Shown here: piece after piece, positions 36,969 through 49,660 of the stretch | How the letters are laid out: each line of letters starts with the position of its first letter | Position numbering within the stretch: position 1 is the stretch's first letter | Assembly (NCBI GenBank): GCA_003342895.1 | Contig: PTFA01000020.1 | Coordinates: 4,424,515-4,488,514 of the forward strand | Source: Casuarius casuarius | Lineage: Eukaryota > Chordata > Aves > Casuariiformes > Casuariidae | Length of the DNA stretch: 64,000 bases | Reading direction: 5' to 3' | Made by a program: the position numbers and the translations under genes | Notes under the pieces: model-generated | Told to the model about the DNA's origin: nothing | Seen by the model: only the letters and a program-made list of their open reading frames with translations | Database searches by the model: none

Positions 36969-39900
36969 CTACACCAAAAAGCGGGGAAGGTAAGAAAAAA
37001 ATACAACTTTGTAAACCTTAATTAACACATCTTTGCATAAGAGAGAATCTGTAGGAGCCTCCTGCATCACAGTAGGATTCCAGATTGCTGTGCTTTTTGA
37101 GTGAATAAATTATTGTTTCATGTGAAGGTTAGCAGAGAGCTAGAAGGTTATCCATCCTTGGGAGATATACTTGTGACTAGCTTACTACTAGTCACACTTC
37201 AGAGGTTATGTGTTGCCCGCATCATTCTGACTGCAACCTCAGTCCTCAGCTGCAAAGTCCCCTTTCCTTGAGGCTAAGAGGCAACACAGCTTGAGTATTA
37301 CCCTAAACAGCAGTCGCTGATCATATTATATATTCAATTTGTGAAGTGGGACACTGTTCAGTAGAGAATACTATCAATACGGACCACCAGCCTAATTTCC
37401 CATAAGGCCTAAAATAGGGCTGGCGAGGTTAAAAGACCAATGATTTACTCATTAAGCAATTCTCAATTATAAAAAATTTAGTATTTGTACCCAGAAGCAT
37501 TCATGGCTTCAGGTTCCTGAAGTAACAACGCAACCTGATTCCGTGTGTGATGCATGAGTCCACAGAGAGTCCTATTTCGAAAGTGAATTTGAGGCTTTCT
37601 TTTTCTGTGTGCTTTTTTCCCAGGACCAGTGACAATGTACCATCTCCTCCATGCAAAAAAATCAGTCCATAAGACTTTTTAAAGTCATACACACACGCTG
37701 TAATTCAGTAGTAGTAATCTTCCTCAGAGAAGCCTGATCCAGCTTCTACCAAGCAAATGAGAAAACTTTCACTGGCCTTCAATGGAAGCAAAATAGCTAG
37801 ACTTTAGTTAACTATTTGAAGCTCTCTCTTAAATATCTGCATTGTCTTTCAGAAGTAAGCCTTGAAAATGGAAATGTCAGACTCAGAAGGCCAATCAATT
37901 TTTTAATAGCTCAGGAGGCATAAATGAATGGATTTTCTATATCATTGTTACTGCTTAAGTCTATGGAAAGAAGAAAAATTGTTTTTTGTGGACATTTAAA
38001 GCAGAGAGAGTGTATTAGTGAATCAGTATTATAAGCACGTTTTACTCCACGTTAGGCCAGTGATGAGAAACCAGAAAATCCTAACCTTGTTAAATTCCAC
38101 ACCACAGCAGATGACTGCACCACGCCTGGGTCTTCCTTTGTGGGGGGGAAGCAGGGGGGAACTTATCGATTTCTGGGAAGCCAATATACTTCTGTATTTA
38201 CTATCTTTATTTAAAAACAATTACTGGAGCTCTGATTATGCCGCAGGTTAATTATGGTTTTGAGTCAATACCATAGCAAACTAAAACAATAAAATACTCT
38301 GCAGGTGAAGCTCCAAGAGAATGATGCAGACAGTTAATCCCAGCTCAAGCGTTATTAAATGTAAATATAAAAAGTTTCCTTAAGAGTCATAAGCTGCACA
38401 ACAAAACCAGGATGTTCTTATATCAGCCCCAGTTGTTCCTCAGCTGCAGATAACATGCCTGAATATCAGAATACAGAATACCAGGCCCTGCTATTATATT
38501 GTCTAGGTTTCCATGAGAAATGGGTATGGATAAAGGAAGTGCCATTCATACAGTTTTGCACACATAACAGAGTGGATGGCTACATTTCTTTTCTCCGACA
38601 ACAGGTAAAACTTCTGGAGGATGCTTTCAGGTCAACTCTCCAACATATAGATAAATAAAGCATTTTGTAGCATTAAGAGAGACCATATGGATCTCAGTTG
38701 CACAGGGCAAATGTCGTGGCAGCTTTACTATACCTATGCTATCAGTTAAACTGTTCTCTCAATGATTGGCACTTCTTTTTAATTTAGATCACCTCTTTCT
38801 TTCATGATTGGAAGATGTCACTTTTTACAATGACTCCAGCAAGTGCTCAAGTATATGAATAATGTTAAGAACGTATTTAATGTATCTTTAGCTATTTTTG
38901 AATTGAACTCAACAGCTGAAAACCTCCAGAGGAGTCCCTATCAGCAAGTAGTTCACACTACTTTTGTGAGCTACTGTTTGACACAGCAGTTAGACAAGTA
39001 GTTAAAAGAGAGATGCAACAGATTTTAAGGTTTTGGGCCACCTTCTGGTCTCACTTACACATAACCTACTGCACTGGATTACATTCTTGTGACTAAATAG
39101 AAAAAAAGATCAAATATTTATATTTAAATTAGCTCATTTATGAAAATGAATTCTTTGCTTGGTCAGATTAGCCTAAACCCTGTTCTGCATTTCTTTTAAA
39201 TAATAGATGTGAAAGCATGTTTTCAAAAAAGCTTTAATATAGAAAATTTTACATATGATTCTCAACTAATGTATGATGGTGCACACACATACATTTTGAT
39301 TTTGCAGATGAATTATTAAGAGCATTTTCATTTCATATAGAATTTATGCTGCCAAAGATAGGAATTAGAAGATGATCTGTAGAGCTACCCTGTTAAAAAC
39401 CAGCAGAAAAGCTGACTGGATGCTGGAACTGCAATATGCTTGCCTCACTTGTTTTTATTGCAGTTACCCGGCACTATCAGGAATACACAGCACAAGTGTG
39501 TCTTAGTCCTGTGTATATTTAGAATCCATGCTTAGTGAGGACATTCAGCTGACGCTTTGTACTTAAAAAGCTCAGAATTAACTTTTTTTCCTAAACCAAA
39601 TTTTTTTCCGTAATTTCTTCAATTATCTGCAAGCATACTGAAATAATCCTTGCATTTCTGAATTGATTTAAAAAAACCCTCTATTTTCATCTCTTACATT
39701 TCACTGTTTTTCCCCATATCTGACATTTATCAGACACTTCTGCTTAGTCCTCCAGATTAAGATGACCTCTCTGAAATTCCCTGCTCATCAAGTTAAACAA
39801 AGTGAGGAATGAAGAGGAGTAAAAGCAAGACAGGGTGAGAGACACTGGCTGAAAAAAATATATATATAATGAGAATGGGTCAGACAAGATAAATTCACAG

Positions 39901-42667
39901 AATCCAGAAGTCAAAGAGGCAGAACAATGGACAAATGAAAAATGCAGCTTTTGCTGAGGGGAGCAGAAAGGAAATTAGAAACTTAACTAAATATATAGAA
40001 GTTGGCAAAACCCTTTGGTAAAATATGTAGTATGTGCAAGTGCCTAACAGCCTGACCTCCTGCTCTGGCACACTGCTTAACCCCTGGTCTTCACAAAATG
40101 AATGAACTTTCATATGCCTGCTCTAGGGGCATATGTTGACTCTAATACGGGAAAAAGAATTTGACTTTTACCTTGAAACTGATTGACCTGTTGCACTGGA
40201 TATGGGTTCCGCTGTTGCTGGAGATGCTGCCGAGGCAAATGTGACTGCTGCTGCAACTGCTGAAAATGAATGAGGAAAAAAAAAAAAGCAGAAGAGAAAG
40301 AGATGATTAATTAATCAGCAAGCTAAGAAAGGGGCGGATGACAAAGGTACTGCAGCAAAACTGCAGTGTTTCTTATCTAGCAAGCTGTTTTTGAGAGACA
40401 AGCAGACTCATTTGAAGAGTTCTTCTGAGAGCACTTGGGCTACGCAGCACATGGTGTCCTTTTGGTTCAAAAAGGAATAAGCACTGAGGCTAACATCAGC
40501 TTTCCTCACTTACAAGCTCTTCATCTTGACCTCTGAAGTACAAACTTAGCTATCTTCAGACTGAAAGGAGAAGAATAGGAGATAACTGCACACCTAGGTC
40601 CGAAGTGCAGCTGTAACCACACACCCTTTTCTTCCCCCAGTCTTGCCAAGTCTAGAGATATGTATTCCTGGTACAAGACTTAGTCCAGCTCTGCACTCAA
40701 AATGCTCAGCTGCGAGGAACAGTGCATGCCAAACTCAATGCTGTGGCCTAGAACCATTCTCTAGCCAAAATAAAAAGGGCTATTAAGGCACTTTTTCTCT
40801 TCTGCTTCATTGAATGATATCTGAGGAGCAGGTCATGGCAAAATGCTTCCATCCCTTGATCCAGCTCACGCTGGTCTTCTGTCATTGTTTTCTATGAATA
40901 CTCATGCATTTAAAACACAATCAATGGTTGATTATAAAAACAGAGTGTGTCTATCAGTGCTTTCAAAGACTAGGGCATATTTGACTAAGCAGTTAATGTA
41001 AGGTCATATCCTGTTGTTTCATCAGCAGGCTGTACAAATGCCGTGTCCAAAAGCAAGGTTGAATAACAACGTAAAGGGAATGGCAAAGATGGGAAAGAAG
41101 CACACACTAAATCCCTGTGTTCAAAAACGTTTGTTACAAACTATCAAAAAGATAAAGGGAACCTTGTTAGGCACAAAGCACCTGAAAAGCCGGGTGCTTG
41201 AGGACTGTGACTCGATCACTTTTCATCTATGTCCAACACATTTAACAGCACAGTCCTGAGGCTCTTCAACACTTTTAGGCTTGTCTTCCACAGCCAAGTC
41301 AGTGACTGGCTCGTGGGTTCATGAACTTGAAGTGGCCTAGCCCATGTGAGAGCATTACTGCATCCTCATTCTTCTGCACTTGCTCACCTCTGACCCTACT
41401 CATGCATCTCTTCCCTGAATATCTCGAGGAGTGTCCTCCTTGCTCACTATGGGAGAATTTTCTCCATTTCCCAAGAGGACTGTAGGAAGAAGAAGAGATG
41501 ACTAGAAATATTTCAATGGTAGCACAACAGGAACAAATTCTAGCTCAAATTAAAACAGACCCCAGATTTAAACCTGTATCCCCCCAGCAAGGGAGGCGAA
41601 GCAACTATTGACCTATCGCAACATTTTCTGGGTGGAAGTTAAGGGACAACAAGTTTAAACTTAGGTATGAGCTTACATTAACTGATCGGTGTGACTTTCC
41701 ACTGACTTTCTCCTGTGTTGCAAACCACAACTGGATTAAACATACATAGGACATTACCATTCAGGCCAGGCAATTTAACGTCCATATTGCCCAGGTCTGA
41801 GACCCCCAGGAGCCATGTGAGAGACTCTAGTGCAGCAGTTCCACACTGCCACTGTAAGCGGTGATTTCCCTCTTGTCCCACTTCTGCCTCCAGTTCCCGC
41901 CTTGATGCTGCCTTTCCCTTGAGCTAACATAACCATTTGTGCTACTGTCTGATAAACCAGTTGAAGGAATTTATCTGGGTAAATACTAATTTTTTTTTGC
42001 TAGGTTACTTTTAACCTACGTCAAATCTTTGTTCCAGATCACTGCATAGCTTTTGCCAGTGCAAGACATCAGAGGAAGGGGAGAGCAAAACCAGCTCTCG
42101 TGGTAGCAGAGTCTGCTTCTGCCAGGCTAAAAGCATCAGGAGGTAACAGGTAAGAGCTTAACTGTTCCAGTGTCTAAAACCACATGCACCTGTCATGCTC
42201 CCTGCTGGCGACAGAGGTAAAATTTGCCAAGCTAATGGTAAGACTGAGGCAGATACCTCTTCTTTGGTAACGGTGGCTGAAATAGCATGATATAAGCCAC
42301 AGAGGAGGAATTATCAAAAATAAAAGGAAGGGCTGGTGCTGGGCTGGTGCTGCACTGTCCCTCACACTCATGTTCTCATACCAGCACGTGCTGCAGGGCC
42401 TGAGACATGGAGATACCGTACCTGCTCTGCTAGGATCTGCTGCTGCTGCTGCCTTTGCTCCCTCAGAAACTGCTGCTTCTGCTGCTCTATCACGTGGAGC
42501 TGGGCCCTCTGCTCAATCAGCATCTGCTTCATGATGGCGGCTTGCGGCTGGTTCCCCAGGAAGGCGGGAGCCCCAGGGCTGGAGCCCGCGACCACGCTGC
42601 CGGAGCCCGGCGGGACGGCGGGCTGCATAGGCCCTGCGGCCCGAGACAAGCCCACCTGGTGCTGCTC
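35992..42667 (-). CDS. MAML3: Mastermind-like 3, C-terminal three coding exons (partial)
   Basis: On the - strand the coding sequence joins 42667-42422, 40259-40172 and 36968-35992, giving 436 residues up to TGA at 35994-35992. MAML3 is a nuclear co-activator that joins the Notch intracellular domain and CSL/RBPJ and recruits p300. The N-terminal Notch/CSL-binding helix is encoded upstream, outside the window. The fragment is Gln/Met/Ser/Pro-rich and largely disordered. It has a Gln-rich helix (about fragment residues 47-110), the block QQRNPYPVQQVNQFQGSPQD and a long QPG/MQ-rich region. The acidic-hydrophobic tail, with DLVDSIIKSGPGDEW followed by IQELDELFG, is the second transactivation region. 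The match to human MAML3 runs end to end and is clearly closer than MAML1 or MAML2. The acceptors and donors are consensus, with intron phases 0 and 1. Confidence 0.96.
36969..40171 (-). other. MAML3: MAML3 intron before the terminal exon
   Basis: A 3.2-kb intron with GTAAAA and GTGTAG ends, phase 1. No other gene or clear transposon is seen. Open frames in it are short. Confidence 0.85.
40172..40259 (-). CDS. MAML3: MAML3 penultimate coding exon
   Basis: This 88-nt exon encodes QLQQQSHLPRQHLQQQ and RNPYPVQQVNQFQ, followed by a GTAAAA donor (phase 1). The acceptor is a tandem TTTTCAGCAG (NAGNAG). Using the inner CAG would drop one glutamine. I placed the boundary at the outer site. Confidence 0.93.
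40260..42421 (-). other. MAML3: MAML3 intron before the penultimate exon
   Basis: A 2.2-kb phase 0 intron with a GTACGG donor and a CAGCAG tandem acceptor preceded by an A/T-rich tract. Nothing else is recognised. Confidence 0.85.
42422..42667 (-). CDS. MAML3: MAML3 antepenultimate coding exon
   Basis: This 246-nt (82-codon) exon begins after a pyrimidine-rich TCTCTGCGCAG acceptor and ends at GCAGAGCAG followed by GTACGG. It encodes a Gly/Ser/Pro-rich stretch, then QAAIMKQMLIEQRAQ and QQKQQFLREQRQQQQQ, a Gln-rich helical segment. Both ends are phase 0. The polyglutamine run has only five residues. Upstream coding exons are not in the window. Confidence 0.93.
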
Positions 42668-42989
42668 CTGCGCAGAGAGAGGGAGACGGCCCCGTTAGCC
42701 AGTGTGCTCCGCGGGAGGGAAAGCACGGACCGCGAGCAGCAAGCAGGGAGTCTGTGCGCGAGGACGGGAGCTTGGAGAAAGTAAGTGTCTTTGGAAAAAC
42801 CTAGGCTACTTTACAATTCATTAATATCAGAAATAGTTAAGTTGTGTACTTGGTTTATTTTATTAGGGATAGGTAACTTTCGAGTCATGTTTTTCCAAGT
42901 TTTTTCTCCATCATCATGGAAACCAGATTTTCCCTCCTTTTTTCGCTTCCTTCCCCTTCTCCGTAATAAAATTTTCACACAACCCTCTG

Positions 42990-44060
42990 CCAAACTCCAT
43001 CGCCTGGGCGGAAAACCCGCGCAGCGGCCGGAGCCCCTCCGCGGCCCGCCGGCAGGTGGCGCTGCCCGCCCGCCCCGCGCCGCCCGCCGCCCCGGGGGGG
43101 GNNNNNNNNNNNNNNNNNNNNNNNNNNNNNNNNNNNNNNNNNNNNNNNNNNNNNNNNNNNNNNNNNNNNNNNNNNNNGGGCGGGGGGAGGAAGGGCTCTC
43201 CGGGCCTCCGCCCTGCGCGGCCTTGGCGCAGAGGCCTCCCGGGGGTCACTAGCGGGGAAATCCCGGGATTACCGCCCGGCGCCCCCCGCGCAGTCCAGCG
43301 CTGCCCTAAAGCGTGGGCCTTTTGCTGAAAAGAAGCGCTTACGGGAGAGAAATAAAAGCAGCCGCTTCCCNCCTCCAGCCCCGCGCCGTGCCCAGCCAGG
43401 CGGCCGCCCCGCCGACAGCACCCCGGGTCCCTGCTACCCGCTCTGGCACCGTTAACACCGCTGTAACGCGAGGCCGTCCCAGGGCTGCGGGAAGCAAACA
43501 AGGGAGCCCGGTGCCTCCCGTGGGTGCTGGGGAGAGACCCTCGCCTGGGAAGGGAGGGCCAGCAGGGCCGTACTTAACGTAATCATAATTTGGGGGGGTG
43601 GTTACAAAGCCGTAGGTTAGAGGCACACTGTTTGCCCGGTGTTTATCCTGCGTTCTCCTTCATCGAAAACAGATGATGGATTTTCTTTTCTCCCCTGCCT
43701 GCTTTTAACGCGATACTGTCTGCTCACCTCCTAATCACCCATACGCTTTCCCCCTCTTGCGACAAANAAAAACGTCGTCCCTCTCCCCAGCGGAGGCACC
43801 GGGGCAGCCTCAGCGACTCCAGGTCGCCCTCTCGGCTGGCACGGAAAACTCCAGTTCCCGGTGGCAGCTCGTGGGCCACATGCCCCCTTCAGCAGGGAGG
43901 TGGCCCCAAGCACCGTGCCCGGTCTGGGCGCCCTCTGCACCTAGCGCTGGGCGCTCTGCCCTCTCCCATCCCCGGCCTCGGCACTTCGCCAGCGCCCAGC
44001 CCTGCGNGCGGCGGACTGGGGTGCACCGGGGCTCCCCGCGGTGAGGGACAGGTGAGCACC
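42990..44060. promoter_or_regulatory. CpG island just upstream of MAML3 exon at 42422-42667
   Basis: About 1 kb of CpG-dense, GC-rich sequence beginning about 320 bases upstream (in MAML3 sense) of an internal MAML3 exon. It is interrupted by an assembly gap flanked by G runs. CpG density and position suggest an intragenic promoter or enhancer. No core promoter motif or first exon can be assigned. Confidence 0.55.
43102..43177. other. Assembly gap (76 N)
   Basis: A run of N between GGGGGGGG and GGGCGGGGGGAGG, within a CpG island. The flanks suggest the missing bases are GC-rich, possibly G-quadruplex-forming. The true length is unknown. Confidence 0.99.
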
Positions 44061-45349
44061 GCTGTGGTCGGCCTGAGCTGGCTGCCCGTAAGACAAGAAG
44101 CTGTGCAAGAGGAGCTCCTCGGAGCAGGACCTTCTTCCTTCCAAGTGTTTGGAAAGTCACTAGCACATACAGACTTGTGGTGATACAAGTGCTCTTAACC
44201 TCTGCTGTGCTACTTAACCACTGTCCCAGCACTGCAAAGGGCTACTTGCTCAGCAGGGCTGGTCTTAACGTTGCCTCCGGATTGTTTTATAGAGGTGGTT
44301 ACTCATTCAAAAGCACTAATTTGATGGAAAGGGCCCATATCTCTTTAGGATCCTCTGCAAAAGGCATTCCAGGGTGAGGTTTAGATTCTCCTGCTTCATG
44401 GATGGTCTGAGTTATGCCAATGACTGAGTGATTGGAAAAGTACAGAAAAGTGATCTTATGACCCCCAAAGCCCCACCAACAGAAGGGTTAAAATCAATGT
44501 TTGAGTGTAGCTTGGGAAATTAGGATCAGCCTTTCTGCATGAAGGTCAGGTTTTCAAGGACTCTTTTGAGGAAATAACAAGAAAATACAATTTGTCCACA
44601 TCTCTACTTTGCACAGATATTCCCTGAAGGGCTCTCTGCTGAAAGGCGGCTCTCAGATATTTAGGTTCTTTCTCTTTTCAACATATGCCCTGGTCTGAAA
44701 GTTTGCTCTCCCCTATTCTTTCCACCTCCTCCGCCACCCCTCTCTCACGCTGCCCTTTCCAGACGGGTCAAACACTGGCGCTGTGCTGTAACTGCGAGGG
44801 CTGGGTCACCTGCACGGGGAAGGCGGCAGCTGCCAAAGCTTGCAAGCAGCCCGCGTCAGGGAAATGCAGNCCACTAACGATCCTTCGGCTGCTCTCGAAC
44901 TGAGCCCTTTTACTCACCCCTGTCTGCGAGCTCCCTCTTTCTTTGCTGGGGGGACGACATCAGTTCCCTCCAGCAAAGCTCACTGTAAAGGTTTTTTCCT
45001 GCCGCTCCCTGTTCCTCCCCCTAGCTCTGATGGAGTCATCAAGCTAAAGACTGCATAACTGATGCACAGGACTATCTTGTGTTATACTGGGAGACGGGCC
45101 AACTGCTTCCATTTATAGACAAAAGCAATGCCACGCTGCCAAATAATGGAGCCCTTTGCTGCAGCCACTACAAGGAAAAAGAGAAGAGGAAAAAAAAATC
45201 GGGAGCCAGAGGGCATGCTGTGAAGTGACATCACTAGGAGCTTCCTCACCAAGCCTCAGTGCACAGCTGCCTTTGGGGCTGCAGCCGAGCCCTGACTGAA
45301 TCCGCTTCAAAAAAACCTTATTGCAGAACTACTGTCCTGGCTCTTACGT

Positions 45350-45364
45350 ACACACACACACACA
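45350..45364 (+). repeat. (AC)n microsatellite
   Basis: About seven AC units in the MAML3 large intron. Confidence 0.9.
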
Positions 45365-48300
45365 GATGGAGCAGAGGGAAAAAGCCACCCCAGGGGTAAT
45401 GCCGCAGGAGGCACTCACTTCTGTATCACGTTACATTATAAGTTAATTCCAGAGTTGGAAAAGGAAGAAAGCTTTGAAAGAAGCTCTGCCAGCTGCCGTG
45501 AATCCGGTGCACTCTGCAACAGCTGGAGGAAATATGAAGATTAGCACAAAGGTGTTACTTCCGCTGTTGTGTGTTTAGCCATTTCTAGGTACAAGAGTTT
45601 ACCTATTCATAGGGGAAACTTCCTGTTTCCAGTTTCAATAACAGATATAAAACCAGGCTTTCTTCATCAAGCCACAACACCACCCTCCTGCCTGGAATAT
45701 TTCTGCTCCTTTCCACTTCTTCTGGCCAAAGCTCTTCCCGAATAATGATGAAAGGCTCCACTGACATCATCGGCAGCAGCACCGGCCCTGTGTCCCAAAA
45801 CCAGGAGCACCGCCCAGGCAGAGAGTCTCTGCACACAGGAATGTGCTCCTTGAACGTGGGAGCAGAGCTCTTCACCGAGAGCCACCCCGGTGGCCAGGCG
45901 CTGCTGCTGCCGCTGCCTCTGGGGATCATCAGCAGCCAGGGGACAACCCGTCTCCTTCCCTCGGCGCTCCGTGCTTGCGTGTGTGCGCACAGGCATACGG
46001 GGGTGCCCTGTATGGCTGCACACGTGCAGTGCCTGAAAAGAGCGAGAAGATATGCTGAAATGGGAATTACATGGTGTATTTGCAGCCTGGCTCTCATCAG
46101 CCTGTTACACCTCATAAGACAGTACAGCAAGACTTCTTATTTTCACTCCGGCTCTTTGCAACACCACCCAAGCCACCGTGTGCTACTTGCACGCTCCCCA
46201 GTAGCTGTGTGCTGACCACGGTGGCAGAGGCACAGAGACACGCGCTCCGGCTGGGAACAGCGGAGCTGCAGCTCTGCTGCAAGGTCCTCACCCAGAGGAA
46301 GGCCAAGCCCCGGCCGGCTCCGAGGTCAGTTACATAAGCGAGAGCGGTGCCAAGGCATTCCTCCCCGGGCTTAACCGCGCCGCAGAGTTCAAACGCACAT
46401 GCTGCACCCGATTAAGTCTCCCAGAAACAGCAGTGCGTCCCGGCAGCGCACAAACCCTGCCAGGGTCCCTGCTGTCTTTGCATGCTGAGGGACGAGCTTT
46501 TAAAATAGCCCGGGGCAGAAACAAGTACTCGGCACCTGTGAGTAAAACCAGATTTTGAAAAAGCCAGGCTTCCATTCACAGAGCCAAGGAAGAGCCTGAT
46601 TTTCCAAAATGGCCAGCATGACATGTTTGGACAGGTTTTTATAGTTGCAGAGCACCCAGTGAGATGAACTTTTGTAGGGGTCTAGTTGCTTATTTAGTGC
46701 CTAAATGGGAGCTGACCTCTGTTGAAAACCTGATCCTTAAGTTAAGTGAAAGAAGCACAGTGTCCTCCAAACACATTTCCAGGGATCAAGGGGAACGAGG
46801 GGATCCTCCTCGGGGGCTCAGGAGGGGTGTGCATGTACGTACGGCTACACATTAAACATAAGCAGCTTTAAAAGAGGATGGGGGGGGTGGAAAAGGTATT
46901 TTCCTCCTTATCTCAAACCTTACATGCCTCTTCCTCATCCTTCTGTGATTTATTCCTTCTCTGTGTCATTTGTTCTCCTAACTAGAGTGAAAAGCAATCA
47001 CCCAATTTTCTTTTAGAACAAGCAGAGCAACCACAGCTGCTGCCCTGCGAGGTACAGGATACCCCGGACAGCTGGGTACACGTAAGCGCGGGCAGGGAAA
47101 GGCCGGGACGGCTCATCAGCCCCTGTGCACAGGCTTGCCATCAGAGCTACCGGAGAGCGCGAGCCCGCTCTGGCTCTGCCGGCAGCGAGGGGAGCAGAGC
47201 AGGGCCCCAGGGAAAAGGGGGTTACGCCGTGCAACCGCCGGCAGCAAGCGAATGAGGCCGGCATTGCACGCCTGGGAACAAGCATTGCCCAAAACGCCCA
47301 GGGAAGCAGCGTCTTAGTGTGCAAAATGGACAAACAATCAAATGTGAGCTCCCTGTGCCGTTCTGTGGTACGTGAACTAATGCAATCCTTGAATATATAA
47401 AGAGTGGAATAGCAAATAGAAGCCAGGAGGTGACTTTATCCTGCATATTGCATTAGAAGAACGATACTAGAAAAATGTATACAATCAGATGTCTACATTT
47501 TAGCATCAGAGCAGAAAAAGAAGTCACAAAAATGATGTGAGGCAGCAAGTGTCTTCCAGTGAGTGACTTAAAGAGCTCAATCCATTTAGCTTACCACAAA
47601 GAAAACCGAGGGATGCTTTGACCATGGCATATAAAAATACCTTCACGAGGAAAGAAATGCTTTAAAGAGTTCTTTTATCTAGTGAAGAAGGCAAAGCCAG
47701 ATACAAGGGCTGGAAGCTCAGACAGATTCAAATCAGAAACAAGAATCACATTTTTATACCATGATTTCATTACCCATCAGAAATGGCAGATCTCCATTTT
47801 TTGATGTCTTCAAAGATGACAGCCTTTCTGGATAAACACAACTTTGTGGTGCAATTTAATGGCCTGTGATGTACAAGATATAACAGCACTATCTGACCTT
47901 ACCTCTAACACAGCTCTACCTGCTGCTCCCCGGCACCTGCAGAGTCAGCTGGCACTTCTGCACCACACTGCTTCCTTACCCTGCAGCTCTTAGGTACTGC
48001 TTGTGTATGTATTAAGAAAAGGAGGGGTCTCCAGCCTATTTCTGGGATGAAAAATATTACTGTGTTTCTGTATACTGTGTCACAGTGAAACCTCACCTGT
48101 ACCCAGTGTTTTCAGAGCTGGCTAAAAGCATGCTCCTACATTTTCCCAGAAATATTCCTATTAAATGCTTTGTAATGTTGTTACTTATTGTGTCTGGCAG
48201 GGATTTTAATCCCTCTCTCTAAATCAGGCAGCCCAAAGCAAAGCCACCTTTAGCAGAGTGGCACCATCTGACTGACGAGGGGAATTAGAAATCCATTCAT

Positions 48301-49369
48301 TTCAGATTTTTTTTTTTCGCCTTGAATGAGCCAATATGCAGGATGAAGGGATAGAATATGCTGTTTTACAACTCTGAATCCACCAAGAGGCTCTGCAAAG
48401 CAGATTGCTTCACCTATTTCCTCTGTCATCCAGTCTCAGGGAGGGGCTACAAATCTCTCCGCTCTCTCCGGGCCCCTGGTTGCCATGGTCTTTCATATAG
48501 TATCTGAGCGAACAAGATCCCTCTGANGTTTGACACTAGACCTCTGCATGCAGCCAATTTGTTTTCCTTTCACCTCCCTTCCCCTGCTTCTCTCCTCCCC
48601 ACGTCTTCGATGCAGTTTATTCTTTCCACAGAACAAATACTATCCATCAAACTATATTTCTGTGTATTTGTTTGTTCATTAGAGAGAGCAATTTCTTTAT
48701 TTTTGGTGACAAAGTATGCAATGAAAGACTCTAAAATGAGCAAATATTTTTCTAATGCCATTTAACAGCTAAAGACCATCAGAAGTTCCTCTCCGAGAAT
48801 GCAAGGCCAAATGGTTGGTAATTTTACCCTGTGGCTTGTGGACCTGGAAACCCTGCCTCCAAATGCTGTTATTGTTTGTTAGCACCGACTTCTGCTTCAG
48901 CACTGGAGTTGGGATTTGCAAATCCCACATTGTACAGGTGGGGTTCAGAAATGCACCATTTTAACAGAGTGCTGTTGAACTTTAACCAGCATAATTAAAA
49001 TAGGAGCATTTCCTTTATTACACACAGCATCTCTGATGTTTTCCCTCCTCCCCCAAGAAAGCGACCTTTGCGGGGGAAGGCATTCTTGCTTTTCAGTTTC
49101 GTTTATCCTCTGTTTCAGCAGCCGGTCGCAAGCTGGAGAGCACAGTGGTACAATGGTTGGGACCGAGTATGGAGGAGGAAGTGGTCCTTCATCTCAGATA
49201 ACTAGCTGGCTTGTAACTGCAATTTTTTATTGGCCTTAGAAAAAAGAATCCGCCCAAATTAAACCCGAAATAGTCTGTTTGCATACATCTCTGAAATATA
49301 GGGAGAGGTTTCCTCAAATATTTGTGAAGTGAAAAACTAAGATGAACTCTGCTAATCCGCTTTGAAGAG

Positions 49370-49660
49370 TTGCAGCCCCGATGCAAGCAGAGCCTGGTGC
49401 GAGGCTGTGGCCCTCACCAGATGCCTGCGCACCTGCCGCGCGAGGCGAACCTGCTGGGGCGGCTGTGTCACTGCGGCCGTGCCCCGGAGGGGACAGGCCG
49501 CGCGCGGCGCGGGTTCGCATCTGTGCCACCGGCCGGCCCGGAGGAGCCGAGCGCTGAGCCGGCACAGTCGCCTCGCGGATCTGGCAGCTCCGCAAGGCAA
49601 CGGAGGGCGGCTCCTAGTGCTGCTACCCAAACTGCTGGAGCAGCAGTGAATCCGCACGGC
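49370..49660. promoter_or_regulatory. Small CpG island in MAML3 intron
   Basis: About 290 bases rich in CG dinucleotides (CCGCGCGCGGCGCGGG-type stretch near 49498-49513) with ordinary flanks. It may be a regulatory element or alternative promoter. Function not shown by sequence. Confidence 0.5.

Noticed and set aside
43810..44232. Overlapping open frames on both strands in the CpG island beside the gap
   Set aside because: GC-rich DNA has few stop codons by composition. The frames overlap on both strands, cross ambiguous bases and show no domain.
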